This document shows, in pieces, positions 23,920 through 36,400 of a stretch of DNA of 64,000 bases (position 1 is its first letter; each line of letters starts with the position of its first letter). The DNA is from Pyrrhosoma nymphula (taxonomy: Eukaryota > Arthropoda > Insecta > Odonata > Coenagrionidae). The notes under the pieces were generated by a model. The model saw only the letters and a list, made by a program, of their open reading frames with translations, ran no database searches and had not been told where the DNA came from. The position numbers and the translations under genes were made by a program. The stretch covers positions 18,784,192-18,848,191 of the forward strand of contig OY754338.1 in the NCBI GenBank assembly GCA_963573305.1, written 5' to 3'.

Positions 23920-24430
23920 TCCTAGGATTGGTATAATGCAGCCCTCCATTTCGCCCAATCCCATGCCAGTTCCTTCACTTCCCTATGGTTCTTCGTCCCC
24001 GTATCCCTCTTCACTTTCCCCAAGTACTTGTCTCTTGGTTTTCCTCTGGGGACTTTCCCTTCAATTTTTTCCTACGTTATGCTACTTATGTAGTTGTTGT
24101 GTCTCATAACATGACCAACCCACCGTGTTTTTCTTTGGCGTATGGTGCTCCACAGCGCCCTTTTTTCTCCAATTCTTCTGTATACCTCCTCGTTTCTCAC
24201 CCTATCCGTCTATTTGATCTTTAGCATCCTCCTCCAGCACCAGGTCTCGAAGGCTTCTATTCTTTTCTGGTCAGTTTTCCAATGGTCCATGCTTTTGATC
24301 CGTTGAGTGCCACTGCCCACACGAATGTTTTCATGTATTGTTTCCTTGTCTCCAGTCTTATGATCTTCGAGCAGAGTAGCGGCCTTTTGGCCATGAATGC
24401 CGTCTTAGCTTGGGCTATTCGACACTTGAT
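23920..24430 (-). pseudogene. RTE LINE C-terminal region
   Basis: Reads KRIEAFETWCWRRMLKI, then TDRVRNEEVYRRIGEKRALWSTIRQRKTRWVGHVMRHN, then the LAWDWAKWRAALY end. These are the conserved post-RT blocks of RTE-type LINEs. Several shifts separate them. Confidence 0.8.
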
Positions 24431-24639
24431 GTCTGTCGTGCTTCATCCATCCCAGGTAATGGTGCTCCCGAGGTAGGTAAATGAATCCACTTGCTCCAAT
24501 CTTTCTCCTTTGAGGCGGACGTCGGCCACTACTTTCTCTCTTCCGCACACAAGTATCTTGGTTTTCTTCTTATTTACTTTCATGTTATATTCCTGGATCG
24601 ATTTTTAAATTGTGTTCAGTGAGTTCTGTAAGCCTTCCT

Positions 24640-25345
24640 CGTTTTATGTTATATGTTACGATGGCAATATCATAAGCGAAGCGTAGCATGTTGATTTCTT
24701 CTCCATTCACTTTGATTCCTTGTTCTTCTATTTCTTTTATTGCTTCCTCCATTTACATATTGAAGAGTGCTGGTGACAGGTTACATCCTTGTCAGACGCC
24801 TTTGTTAATTTTGCTTCCATATTTCTTCCATCTTGCATGCGTATAGTGGCCACTTGATCCTTGTAGAGCTGGTAGATGATTCTTCTGTCATTGTAGTCCA
24901 AGCCAAGTTTTTCCATAGTAATGATCATCTTATTCCATTCGATATTATCGAATGTCTTCTTTAAGTCCACGAAGGCTATATACAATGACTTGCTCACGTG
25001 GATAATTTTCTCTACCAGTAGTCTCAAGTATAGTATTGCCTTCCTTGTCTCTTTATTCTTCTTATATCCAAATTGATTTTCGGACAGATTTTCTTCAATT
25101 TTTCCTTCAATTTTTCTGCCGACTGTCCGAGAAAGGATTTTGGAGGCATGTGACACTAAACTTGAAATTCGGTGCTCCTCACATTTGTCAGCCCTTGCTC
25201 TCTTCGGTATGGTCACCATTGAGCTCCTCTTGAAGTCTTCTGGCAGCTTTCCGGATTCGTATCAATCTTGGATTATTACATTTAGTGCGTCTCGTTATTT
25301 TTCACCAAGTGCTTTGATTACTTCTCCGCTAATTTTATCTTCTCC
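24640..25345 (-). pseudogene. RTE reverse transcriptase, broken
   Basis: Blocks in order are APGEDKISGEVIKALG (two stops follow), LPEDFKRSSMVTIPKR, SHASKILSRTVGRKIE, ENQFGYKKNKETRKAI and palm A-like AFVDLKKTFDNIEW. LGLDYNDRRIIYQLYKDQVATIRMQDGR follows, then the catalytic box as LRFAYDIAIV near 24661-24690. There the first catalytic Asp of the usual F/YADD is changed (FAYD). The longest open part is 24737-25219. The closest relative in this window is the plus-strand relic at 3130-3960. Confidence 0.85.
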
Positions 25346-25928
25346 AGGCGCCTTTCCAATTATTCAAGTCTCTTACTGCTCTCTCAAATTCGCTTCTTAG
25401 TATCCCTGGTCCAAGGTTGTCTTCCTCCATTTGGTTCTGGTCATCTGTGAATCCTCCTCCTAGGGGGATCAGACCTCGGTATAGCTCTTCAATGTACTTT
25501 TTCCATCTATTGCCGATTTCTCTATCTTCTATTAGTAGTTTCCCATCCGAATCTCTGATGTTTTTGCATCTTGGTTTCCTTTCTCCGAAGTGCCTCTTGA
25601 TTAGGTTGTATGCCATTTCTGAGTTCCCCTTCATCATATTTTCGTTGATGTACTCGCAGCAGCTTTCAATCCATTTCTCTTTGGTATTTTTCGATTTTCT
25701 GATAACTTGATTCCTTAACCACTTATACAGTACTTCTTCTGTTTCATTTCTTGCATTCTTATACTTTCTTCTTTCTTCAATGAGGGTTATAATGTGCTCT
25801 GTCATCCATGTTTTCTTAATTTCGACCGGCTTACTTGCTAGTAGTACCTCTGCTAAATCTGTGATGGTCTCCTTGAGGCTATTACATCTCTCTACTACAC
25901 TTTGGCTGGATTCCTTTGCTATTTCCAC
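25335..25928 (-). pseudogene. RTE linker between endonuclease and RT
   Basis: A 197-codon open stretch, charged and probably helical, with KKTWMTEHIITLIEERRKYKNA, the linker segment usual in RTE elements. It ends in FERAVRDLNNWKG, just before the RT N-terminal block (PGEDKISGEVIKALG) that continues in another frame. A frameshift near 25345 is therefore visible. Confidence 0.75.
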
Positions 25929-26027
25929 CTTCTCATCAAAAGCAGTATCAAATGTTCTTTTTCTTTCCTCCTCTTGCAGTGGCTTTAGGTTCCATCTTTG
26001 TTCTCGTTTCGTCCTTCTTATCTTCTT

Positions 26028-26765
26028 TTATATCAGTAGGCTTTCCATTACCTTTAGATTGTGGTCACTGTTGATATCCGCCCCGGGGTAAGTCTTGCAA
26101 TACTTCACTTGGTACTTGTACCTTCGCCTTATCAGAATGTAGTCAATATGGTATCTGGCTCTGTCTCCTGGCATCTTCCATGTGTATCTTCTCCATCGGT
26201 GTAGCATGAAGAGGGTGTTTGCCGCCACAAAGTTCTTCTCACTGCAGAATTCTACAAGTATTTCTCCTCTCTCGTTCCGTTTCCCCAGCCTGAAATCTCC
26301 CACTGTGTTCCCATCCTTTCCCTCTCCAACCACTGCATTCCAATCTCCCATTACTATTAGATTTTCCTTCCCTTTGACTATGCTCAGAACTTCTTCTAGT
26401 TGCTTGTATATTTCTTCGATTTCTTCTTCCGAATGGTTGGACGTTAGCATGTACACCTGCAATATTACTATGTCCGTTGGTTCTCCTTCTATCTTGATTA
26501 GCATTATCTTTTCGTTGTACTGCCAATATACCTTTACTCTTCTTCCCCATTATTTCTTCAGGATGAATCCAACTCCCGCAATCTTATGGTTATCACCGGA
26601 GTATATGACTCTATACCCGTCACTCCAGATTCCAGAAGTCGTCCGCTCCCGTCCACTTCATCTCGCTCACTCCTACGATGTCTGACTCCAGTCTGGCCAT
26701 CTCCATCTTCAAGTTCACCAATTTCCGTACACCCCCAATTATCTCACGTTCCATGTCCCTACCCT
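26028..26765 (-). pseudogene. RTE endonuclease (APE-type), broken
   Basis: The domain nicks target DNA to prime reverse transcription. Readable blocks are KLVNLKMEMARLESDIVGVSEMKW (with the metal-binding Glu in SEMKW), then after stops IKIEGEPTDIVILQVYM. LIVMGDWNAVVGEG (GDWNA near 26327-26356), a long open segment ending IDYILIRRRYKYQ, and the catalytic SDHN (near 26057-26080) follow. The 158-codon frame 26028-26504 holds the second half intact. The first half contains in-frame stops around FWNLE.RV, so no complete enzyme can be made. Confidence 0.85.
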
Positions 26766-27160
26766 GCATCTGACACCTTTAACTGGTGTACCCTTCCCAG
26801 TAGTCACCACCCGGAGATCCGATTGAGAATATTTTACCTCCGGAATATTTTACCGGGTAAGTACTAAGGATGCCATCACGTCATACTTGAATGCAAAGCT
26901 GCATTTTCTAGGGAGTTTAATGTGATGGTTTCCCGTTGCCTTCCACATCGCAGTACTCCGACCGATTCCATGAACTTCACTCTCGCCCGAAGCTGTAGCA
27001 GTTGATACCGGACTGATCCTCTGGATCTTCGCCATCAATGCCTTCTGGTGAAACTGCTACCTCTCACCAGTGGAGCCGTCTAGTTGAGGATAGCCTGTCT
27101 TTGACTCCCAAAATTTCTAGAAAATAACCTGTATTTTTTTATTTTAAAATTTGAAGATTT

Positions 27161-27233
27161 GGAGGCACCAGGATTTAAACCTCCGACATTTTGGATTGGG
27201 AGTCGAGGACGCTAACCACTACACCACCCTCTC
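27161..27233 (-). repeat. tRNA-like unit (SINE head or tRNA pseudogene)
   Basis: On the minus strand box A reads TGGTGTAGTGGTTAGCG (27210-27226) and box B GGTTTAAATCC (27171-27181), at normal pol III spacing. A CTCCCAA anticodon loop would suggest CCC (Gly), but the anticodon and acceptor stems do not pair well, so it is not a functional tRNA. It is followed by an A/T-rich body and then the RTE LINE in the same orientation. Confidence 0.6.
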
Positions 27234-27239
27234 TTATAT

Positions 27240-27849
27240 AAATTATCTTTTTTCCCATTGCCATTCGTACATTTAAGTTTCTTAAACTTCCTTGGTTTTT
27301 CCATTTTCTAACTTTGTATTCATTGCATACATCTTCATGTTTAAATTATTTATTAATTTAAAAAATGTAATTCGACATTCACTCCACTAATTGATTTCAT
27401 TGACAACAGAACACAGTCATAACTGTAATCAACTTCTCTTCCTCCATAAACTGGTTTCATCAAAAATGAAGTTTTGAGGCCTGAGCACGATCGTCCTATT
27501 GTCAGCTCCAGCTGAAACCTAATTTCCCATTCTCCCTCCACGCTCCACTTTAGAAACCAATGAGAGTTCCAAAATTATTTACCAATCGAGTCAGTCCGGG
27601 AGGTAAAAAAATTGGAATAAAACGGGAAATATTTTTTACGTAGCACTTTCCTTCTCTTACGTCTTCGTGACAGACATAACTCCCTCATTTATCATTCTGC
27701 GAGACATTCCTCCTCATTTTTTTCTTTCCCACTACTTATGGAGCTGGAAATATCCACGGAAGACATTCACGTCATTCAAATAGCATTCTCAGTAGCATTC
27801 CTCTATAAGATTCCTTTTGCACGGAGCAACTTTTTCTCTATTTTTCTTG
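27240..27849. other. Non-coding
   Basis: No gene recognised between the two LINEs. Confidence 0.5.
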
Positions 27850-28798
27850 TGTTATTCATCATAATTATTGGTGCTTCTGTCCACAGAGAGGTTTCAACGG
27901 TAGCGTTGTCTCCACAGCATTCTGTCCTGAGCCTCTCTCTTCATCTCTGCATAACTCCTTCCTTCTTTTATATCCCTCAGCATTCCGTGCCTCCTCCTTC
28001 CTCTTCCTCTCTTCCCTTCTATTATTAATTTATGTAGGCTGTTATTCCTTAAAATATGTCCAATCCATTTTGCCTTTCTCTTTTTAATTTCTCCTAGTAA
28101 ACTTCTTTCTTATCCAATCCTCCTTTGCACTTCATTCGTGAATCCACACACATCCGTGATTCGCCACAACCACATTTCAAAACTTTCTGAGAACTTTTTT
28201 CTCTCTTCTTCAACGTCCACGTTTCGCATCCATACAAGACAATGCTCCATATAAAGCATTTCGAAAATCTTTTTTTAATATCCACCTTGATGTTCCTTGC
28301 AGTCACCAGTTCCTTAATCTTGCTAAATGCTACTTTTCCTTGCCCAATTCTGCTTTTAATTTCTTCAATACAGTTGCCACTCTGTGTAACTATACTTCCC
28401 AGGTACTTGAAAGAGCTTACTCGTTTTAATTTTTCTTCGTCTTACTCGTCCAGCCATATATTTAAGGGCCCTTCTGTCTTCGCTTTTCTCATTACCTTAG
28501 TTTTATTTCTGTTTATTCTCATTTCGTAGTCTTTACTATTCTTCTTAATTCTTACCGTCATTTTCTGAAGTTCTTCTTCATTCTCTGCTATTATAGCCTG
28601 GTCACCAGCATATTTGATGGATTTTACTCTCTCACCTCCCACTTTTATCCCCCCGATGTCTTCTAAAGCTTCTTCCAGCAGTTTGTCAGCATACAGGTTA
28701 AAGAAGCATGGTGACAGACAGCAACCCTGCCTAACTCCCCTTCCTGTAGCATAGTTTAGTAGTTCCTCCCTTCCCCTTCTGGTGGCATATTTCGGAAA
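27850..28798 (-). mobile_element. 5'-truncated RTE-type LINE, second family
   Basis: Minus strand. RT from the block LLNYATGRGVRQGCCLSPCFFNLYADKLLEEALEDIGGIKVGGERV, with the catalytic box as IKYAGDQAIIAEN (YADD changed to YAGD), inside the frame 28442-28873. The frame 28094-28306 gives SIVLYGCETWTLKKRE. The 3' part reads LIIEGKRGRGRRHGMLRDIKEG, then YAEMKREAQDRMLWRQRY, close to its stop near 27858. The sequence differs clearly from the 24-27 kb element, so it is another family. The 5' edge coincides with the (TA)n tract at 28801-28850. Confidence 0.85.
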
Positions 28799-28800
28799 AT

Positions 28801-28850
<50 letters not shown>
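28801..28850. repeat. (TA)n microsatellite
   Basis: About 25 TA units. It forms the N-terminal YIYIYI of the apparent ORF 28442-28873, which is an artefact of reading through the tract. Confidence 0.95.
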
Positions 28851-28853
<3 letters not shown>

Positions 28854-28858
28854 TAAAT

Positions 28859-28992
28859 AAAACTGTGATACACTAAACTATATATAAATTCAAACTTACA
28901 GGAGGTAGGAGAAAGAGGAAAAGATAAAGAATTCGTTCTTACGGGAACGTTTCGAACCAGTTGGTCCTTCGTCCTTATATATATATATAAAA
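28859..28992 (-). mobile_element. Penelope-like terminal repeat fragment (tentative)
   Basis: On the minus strand: AGGACGA, a short stem GGACC-AACT-GGTTC, then GAAACG (near 28936-28965). A pyrimidine-rich stretch follows, ending GTGTATCACAGTTTTATTTAT. (TA)n tracts flank both sides. The arrangement resembles a hammerhead core (CUGANGA - stem II - GAAA), with changes in the first box. Assignment to Penelope-like retroelements is inference. Confidence 0.4.
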
Positions 28993-30430
28993 GCTTCCAA
29001 AGCTATTTTCTCATTTTACTGCTATGCACATCGAAAATAGAGTATAGTCATGACAAGATATACCATATGAGAATCTCTTTTTCCTATAAAACTATACTTA
29101 TATTCTGTTAACAAATTTAGAAATAATATAGTAATTTCACCCTCTCTGAACTCCAAAACTGTCTCGCCCGAAATATCTAATCGTAAACTTGCGATATATG
29201 TATCAAGGGCCACTTAGAGCCGAATTTAAGTCCCTGACGTAACTGTGTTGAAGTTATAAAAGGCATAAAAATAATCTTGTACATTGAGATAGCGTAAAAA
29301 ACTTTCAATGAAGGAAGAATGCAACCGTGCCACTTGAGGAAATATATTTTAATAATCGACATGGCAACTATAAAATCGATACGTCGTTCAGTGATGAAAT
29401 ACTTTTTGTTTTTATGGCAGACGAGGAAGGAAATTTAGAATAAATTTTCACAGTGAGTACACTTCAGGTTCACCACAGGCCACTAAACTCATCTTCCAAA
29501 AAAACATGGAATCTCATCAACCACCAGTAATAGGAGCCCAAAAATCCCATGGGTTATCGACGGCAAACTTTGAAGTAACAATCCATCTCGTGCGCTTGGC
29601 TTATAAGTTCAAATATTAGCAGAGTCGTTCAGGATAAGGGCGTAGTGAAAGACGCGTGGAGTAAGCACACCTCCCTTCGTCTCGCCGAAGACTTACTGTT
29701 TACCTTACCATCCAGTTATTAAGGCGTTTTGGCCTGACCCGGTGTAAAGAATCTTCGTCTCACTAAACCACAAAGAAGTGGATACGCCATTGTCCCATAA
29801 ATGCGACAGCAGAGATCTTACGCCTAGATTTTTAGAAGAGCCTTGGGATATTGAAAAGGAAGGTCTAGTCTAATTAAACATAAAAGTAGGTGAGGAAACT
29901 CGTTGCAATTGGAAGAATTTAATGATAAGGATTGTTTAAGGTAGATATTAATATATGTTGGTTAATTGAAGATACATGTACAAATAAAAGTTGAAATCCA
30001 GCAAAATAGGAGTTTAAATATTTTTGCGGCTTGAAGCAAAGACCGTTAGATCCTATAACTCTTTTTCAGTATTCTAAACGTTGCAGTTGAATGCTTTAAC
30101 GGTTTCTTTTAATCATTCAGAATTTTCACTTCCACAAAACTAAGAATATACCTATTTATTTTTTTCTCTCTTCCCATTGCCATACACATTTCCACCCATC
30201 GATGTCAGCATCAATTCTCACCACAGACCTTAAATAGATAATGAAAAAAATTCCCATCTTACAAAGATAGAATGTGTTCGTGATCAGTCTGGCGCATCTT
30301 AATAATCGGGTACGGGACGAACCATTTCTCAGAATACCCTTATTTCAGTGGACTCCTTTGCCGATTTCTAGAGGTTTTACGAGCTTTGAAAGTCCCAGTT
30401 ATTTCAATTCCGTCCACGGAACAGCAATCT
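28993..30430. other. Non-coding
   Basis: No feature recognised. Confidence 0.5.
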
Positions 30431-30599
30431 CCTGAGACATTTATTCTACACCTTTATGTATAACAGTGCGCATCCCATACCCCACCATGTGGGTGGGTGA
30501 GCACAACAAAGAGTAGGAGAAACTTTAAGGGGTCTTGCATTCTCCTTTTCCACCTATTCTCTCAATAGATGGAGCCAGAGTCGCAAACTTCTCCTCTGC

Positions 30600-30780
30600 C
30601 GTGCAAAGGGTAACTAGCCTCCCACTTGACCGTTGGCTTCTTCCTTCTCAAGGGGAAAGGTAAAACAAAACACCCAACACTCCCTTGAGTGTCATCCGTG
30701 GACCTCTGAGAAGTGGCCGTGACGACCCAGCCACCAAGGCCTAGGCAGCGAGGCAGGAGTACGGAACTTCGAGGACAACC
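30600..30780 (-). repeat. Possible eroded SINE
   Basis: The minus strand reads GCCTTGGTGGCTGGGTCGTC, then GACACTCAAGGGAGTGTTGGGTGTTTT. Both resemble, weakly, the head and the ACACTCAGGGCATGGGTG body of the S2 SINE at 20222-20348. Box B is not recognisable. A 92-codon minus ORF overlaps without known similarity. Confidence 0.25.
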
Positions 30781-30849
30781 TATGGTACGTGCAATGTAAT
30801 GCAGTGTAAAATAAAACGCTGGAAATAATCCCCAATGCACACGAAGTTA

Positions 30850-32139
30850 TGCGCCATCCTCAAATGATGTAAATGAAAAATTCGGAGAGAATCATCAATG
30901 AACAAGCCACAGGAAGAGCTAGAAAGGAGGTACTTGATAATAAAGCCTTTTTTTAGATAATGTATACTTCCTGGGGAATGTTTGCGGCATCATCACAATT
31001 ACTGAAGGAGAGTGTTTAATTACAATTATTGCCAAGGGATACTGAGGTTAAAGTAAGCCAAGAACATTTACACAATTTTTCAAACAAGGAATGATACAGG
31101 AATCAGTTAGTTAGCTAAAAATAAATTGGAAGCCTGCAGCAAACCAACAACTGAACCGGTAACTGCTGACACAATTAATAAAGGTAATTAGGAAAGCCAG
31201 AGGGTGCAAGTGAGTGAGAAAATCATTAAAAGGAATGAATTTATTCCAGTCGTTGGATTGATCAACTGAGGATGATTACTACTGAAGATGACGATGCGAT
31301 TTTATTTAGTTTTTTATAAGTCAACACCTAAAAAGAATGTACTTCAAATATTTACTGCATGTTGGTGGTCTCAGAAAAACTTTCGGAATTATCTTTATCG
31401 ATTGTTTTCTCACACGTTTTTTATATGATTTTGTAAGCATTAAAAATCTGTGTGAAACCCAATGCTTACCTACAAATTGGAGCGATCAATAAAGTTTTTC
31501 TTTCGTATTTTCTTGTTATCATTTTCGAGCCATTTTACTGACATGACAATGCGCAACGTTTGTCAGCAATGATGATTAATTAATTAGTATATCACAGCAA
31601 ACTCTTCTTTTGTATCTGTATCAATCATTTTCAAACATATTTCCACAAACAAAACAAACAACAACTACCCATCTGCAATACGAATCACAAGCAATTATCT
31701 TACTGGCGTTTTTATTAATTTCTATCTAAAAGCCATCAAAAATAAAAAAATAATAATGAGCAATGAAACTTAATAATGCAGATAAAGTATTCTTTGCAAT
31801 AAAAAATAATCCGGAAATATTTTCAGCTATAATGAAGAAACTACTCGTTAACTTCCAGGAAAAAAGACATTTATACAATATTTATGTAATGAGCTTATAA
31901 GCTGAGAATAATTATTCAAGATCATTCTGCTACTCTTTTAACTTGTAGCAATGTAATGTATTTGTGACTCATGTCACCAGCAATGGGATCTCTTTACGAA
32001 TCTTTTGAAATCGGCTCTTGAAAATAAGAAAGCATTACTGGGATAGGTAAGGTTACATTTAAATCGTTCAAATTAAAATAAGATAGCACCTTAATCAGTA
32101 CATCTCTTCAAGGTTACCCAACGTACAATAAACATAAGA
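30850..32139. other. Non-coding, AT-rich
   Basis: No feature recognised. Confidence 0.5.
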
Positions 32140-33370
32140 GTTATTTCCGCTCCTTATGGAAATTTGTTCTCAATCAACCTTTTAAATAACTTTTACTCTG
32201 GATTTCGTAAAGGTTATAGTACTCATACAGCTTTAATTAAAATAACGGATGTTATATGACTTTCAATGGATCAGCAGAAAATAACAATACTAGTTCTGTT
32301 CGATTTCAGCAAAGCTTTTAACTGTGTAGACCACGATACACTTATAAGGTGACAATTTAATTTAAAATTATCAACTTCTGTCTTACAATGGTTACGCTCT
32401 TACACGAGCCAAAGATTTCCGGTGGTGAATGATCGGAAGAACAATTTACGTTCAGAATCACTTCCCATCGAACGCGGTGTCTCCCAAGGGTCAATACTAG
32501 GGCCATTGCTCTTTATTATTTACATTCAAGATCTCCTAAATAAGATACAACATTGCAATCACTTGCAGATTTATATCGACTGCAATCGCAACGAAATCTC
32601 CAATTCTATCGTACGAATAAACGAAGATATATCTTCTATATGTGAATGGGCGTCAGATAATTCATTGATCATAAATTCACAGAAAACAAAGGGAATTATA
32701 ATAGGAAGTATAAAAGTCCTAAAAAATCTGTAATCATGCTATCACTGTCTAAGTTTCAAGGTCAAAATGTAGAAATAGAATACACTGAAAACTTGATGAT
32801 TTAGGTATTGTTGTAAACAAGGCGCTAACCTGGTATGAACAAATTAAATATGTCTAATAAAGTAGTTAAAACCGTGCACTAGCTGAATCGTTTTCGTAAC
32901 TTGATGTCCTTACCCCTGCGACTTAAAGTAGCCATATTGATTTTTGTTCTTCGGTAATGTCAAATACCTCCAAATTTCAGTTATACAAACTGGAGAAAAT
33001 ATAAAACTTTGTTATACGTTATGTGTGTGATACAGCATATAAGGAGCATATTACTCCATACTACCATGAATCAAAAATCCTAAAAACCGAACAAGGAAGA
33101 AAATTTCAAATGGGTGTATTTATGTGAAAACATTTAATAACTGAAACTCCTTCCCATATTTTCCAGCCTTAGATAATTTTGCTAAAAAACAAGGAATACC
33201 AGAAATAAAAATAAATGATAACATGTTACAGGACCACAATGTACTATAATTCCTTTTATTTAAAATCCTGTCATACATGGGATTCGATTCCTCAAGATTT
33301 GAAGAGCATCAAAATAATAGAAAGATTTAAAAAAGTTTGTTTTCGTTTTATTTCAATGAAATATCATTTC
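32140..33370 (+). pseudogene. Jockey-type LINE reverse transcriptase relic
   Basis: RT blocks in order: NNFYSGFRKGYSTHTAL, palm A as FDFSKAFNCVDHDTL, then RGVSQGSILGPLLFIIYIQDL in the open frame 32422-32733. The catalytic box is IYIDCN, with the YADD aspartates degraded. ICEWASDNSLIINSQKTK is the following block. The thumb (LTWYEQIKYVSNKV) and C-terminal end (SIKIIERFKK) lie in other frames. There are in-frame stops before 32422. The upstream RT finger, endonuclease and ORF1 are absent. It differs from the 16-17 kb LINE. Confidence 0.8.
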
Positions 33371-33444
33371 TGTAGAAAAATTATATGAAACGAATGGATG
33401 AATATATTGTCTTGATGTGATCACTCCTATGTATTTCAACTGTA

Positions 33445-36400
33445 TCCTATACTATTAAACGAGCAAATCTTTTATAAATATGGATGTGTGTATATATGTA
33501 AATTTTATTTCAAAAACGGCTCTAACAATTTTGATAAAAGTAACAAATTTACTAATACTGGGTACAAAAAAGTGATTTGTCTAGGTCTTGACTCTGTGAA
33601 AACTCTTATTTACAAGATATTGGTAAAAAATAATTGCATTTTTAATATGTAAAAAGGCTAGGCTACTCCCTTTTTGTTATACAGAGGTTTCTTCATTTGC
33701 TTTGTTAAATTGCTTACACCTCTGATACAAATTTAAAATGTTACTTTTAGATAAATTATAGAACAATATTTTTAATTCTTGCATTCAATTTCCGTATACC
33801 CATCGCATTTTTCTGTAATTGTAGTTTTTAGCTTGAATATCTCAAATATTTGCACTACTTCAACAATTGAATATTTTGTTTACTTGAAAACCGCAGCATA
33901 GGCAAGGAATAGAAATTCATGCCTGAGACATTTACGCCTCTTTAAAAAAATCTCTTTTATAGATGTACTTTGAAATTTTGGCTGGAATATATTTCAACCC
34001 AACCTCTCTATGTGTGGTTAATAGGTACTACAGAGTAAATGGTATTGATCACGTAATTTTGAAAGTGTTTACGTGAGTCCTCCAGAGGCTGTATAATATT
34101 GATCCGATCTACAGAACAACCTGAAAGCAGTAGCAAATGGTATAAGGTGATTACCCAATGCCCAACACCGCAAAGAATTTTATTCCGAAACAAATAGAAC
34201 AAGTTGATGACTCAATACCTGGTACCTCAATTAGTTTAATTCCTAAAAATAATGAACATTTTCTGACATCAGCAAGACAAAGCCAGGTAGCAGAAACTAC
34301 ATGTTAAAACTGGTTATTTGAAATGATGACTGAACTCAATTATTCTTACTCTCAAGAGAGGAACGATCAGAAAAGAATGAGGCAAGACTATGACTCTTCC
34401 GATGATCGTCTAGAGCATTTATAAATTATACGTGATCTTGCACGAATCCAGTGAAGTGGAGAATCAATTGAACAAAGGGGACTACGTTTGCAAAAGATAA
34501 GGCAACGACAAAATGATCAAAGAACAGAAGAATCAGACTGAAAAACATTAGCTACTTCAAAACACGCGTGAAAAAGCGGCTCAGAGGCATACAGAAGAGT
34601 TTGATGATGATCATCATCAACGATTGGAAGAAGAATGCCGGAATAATTCTAGACGTCGACAAGCATAATAGTAAACGAATAAGTTCCTACAAGGCAGCTA
34701 CAACGGCTGGTATTTCTTACCATAGTTAGCAACCTTTTAGTGTTGCTTGTATTCATTATAGAGCATTAAATTTTCCCGAAGAACGTGTGTCAGTCAAATT
34801 TAATTCATTGAGGTTCGTTTGGGGACTGCTGTTTGCATGTTAGGATAGATCTATCACATCCAGAATTTTCGAACGAGTTAGCGCCATCGTTTCTTCGACG
34901 TCATCCATTTTCTGATGACTTTTATAAAAGTATTCGAAATTTGAATTTATGTTTTTCAATGGTTTCATTCACCATAGAAGACGATCGAACAGTCAACGGT
35001 CGAGGAGTGTATAGCTACATTGCTAGTGGTCAAGTTTATCACAAAGGTAACGTAGCAGCTCACCCTACTCAAAATGATGATGGAAAATTTGAATGGCCTC
35101 AATATGGACAGATATACATTTGGATAATCAGGATGCTGTTAGTGCACGCACAAACAATGCCATTAATCATGGTATCTGGAAGAATCTTATAAGTCTCCTG
35201 TAATATATTTTGAGATATGATAATCCGTTTGCTCTTGTATTAATGATAATGTGGGAAGTAGAAGAAGAAGCTAATAGACGCGCTGCTGCAGAATGTGTAC
35301 CAGAAAGGTTTACCTAAAGGGTTGTTATGCTGCTTTTCGCGTTACCTAATGCCTTTGATCACAGAAGGTTTAACATCCCCCTTCAGAATGAAGTTTTTGC
35401 CATTGTTACCCTCAACGCTGACCAAAGCTTTCCAGATAAAGAGTTAATTATTCGTAAACGTGGCAAATCTTTAGTTACCATGAACAATAATGGCAGTCGT
35501 GTTGGGCCCTTTACTAATCCACTATTTTACCCAAATTGTGTAATTTTGGACTCTCTGTATTAATATTCCTTTAAGAACACATAATACCAGTCATCAAAAT
35601 TTTGCTAGATTTGAACTAGCTCAGTACCGATTAGCATTTAAACCTAAAATTACCAAATATTTTCCTTCAGACATCAACCTGATCCTGATCGCCTTTTGAA
35701 GTTCAATGCTTTGCATTTCGGTGGTCAGCTTTTTCAGCAATATCTGGTTGATTCTTGTATAAAAGTGGAACAAAACAGTATACAGTGGATTAAAGCAAAT
35801 TTAAAAAAAAATACTTGCAGAAAACTGTGCAAGAGCGATTTAATTTTTGAGTGAATTGGCTTAAAAAAAGGATGCTGTTTTTGGTGAAAGGATTATTTTG
35901 CCTTCTTCGTTTCCTGGATCTACACGTTTTTACACTGAACATTTTTAGGAAGCTATGACCTTTGTCCATCGACTTGGATCATCAGACTTCTTTATCACAA
36001 TGACGTGCATTCCAGAATATGCGGAAACAGCTCGTACAACTTTTGAAGATGGAACAACCTTGCAACAATATTCCCAAGAGCGTCCTCACTCAATAACTTC
36101 GACACACGAGAAGCGTTGTATGTAAATAAATATTAAATAATATTTAATCTAATAATAACAATAATCTGTCAATGAACTTTGAAAATAATGAAAACAATAT
36201 AAATATTGAATTTATTGATGATTTCAGAATTTCGTTAGAAGAACATTTTTGTGTTAGTGGTGTATTTGAGTTTGCATTAGACTACCTAATTGCATCATCA
36301 CTACTATATTTAAAAAAAAATATCCGTTATGCTTTAAAAATTTTGTTTTATTAAAACATTTAGTCGCAATATATGAATGCTCAATATAATAAAAATTGAC

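Larger units (their letters stand above)
23899..27120 (-). mobile_element. Long decayed RTE-type LINE
   Basis: Minus-strand LINE with, from its 5' side, a leader-like region (26870-27120), an APE-type endonuclease (26028-26765), a linker (25335-25928), an RT (about 24640-25345) and a C-terminal region. It ends in ...REVKELAWDWAKWRAALYQ followed by an ATG-repeat tail (23899-23909 on +). This order and the closing LAWDWAKWRAA block are typical of RTE/BovB-like elements. It is nearly full length but riddled with stops and frameshifts, so it is inactive. The true 5' end and TSD were not found. Confidence 0.85.

Noticed and set aside
27161..27233. Functional tRNA gene
   Set aside because: Anticodon and acceptor stems do not pair properly; kept only as a tRNA-like repeat.
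28442..28873. Repeating YIYIYI N-terminus of a 143-codon ORF
   Set aside because: It is translated (TA)n microsatellite; only the part from about 28798 downward is LINE RT.
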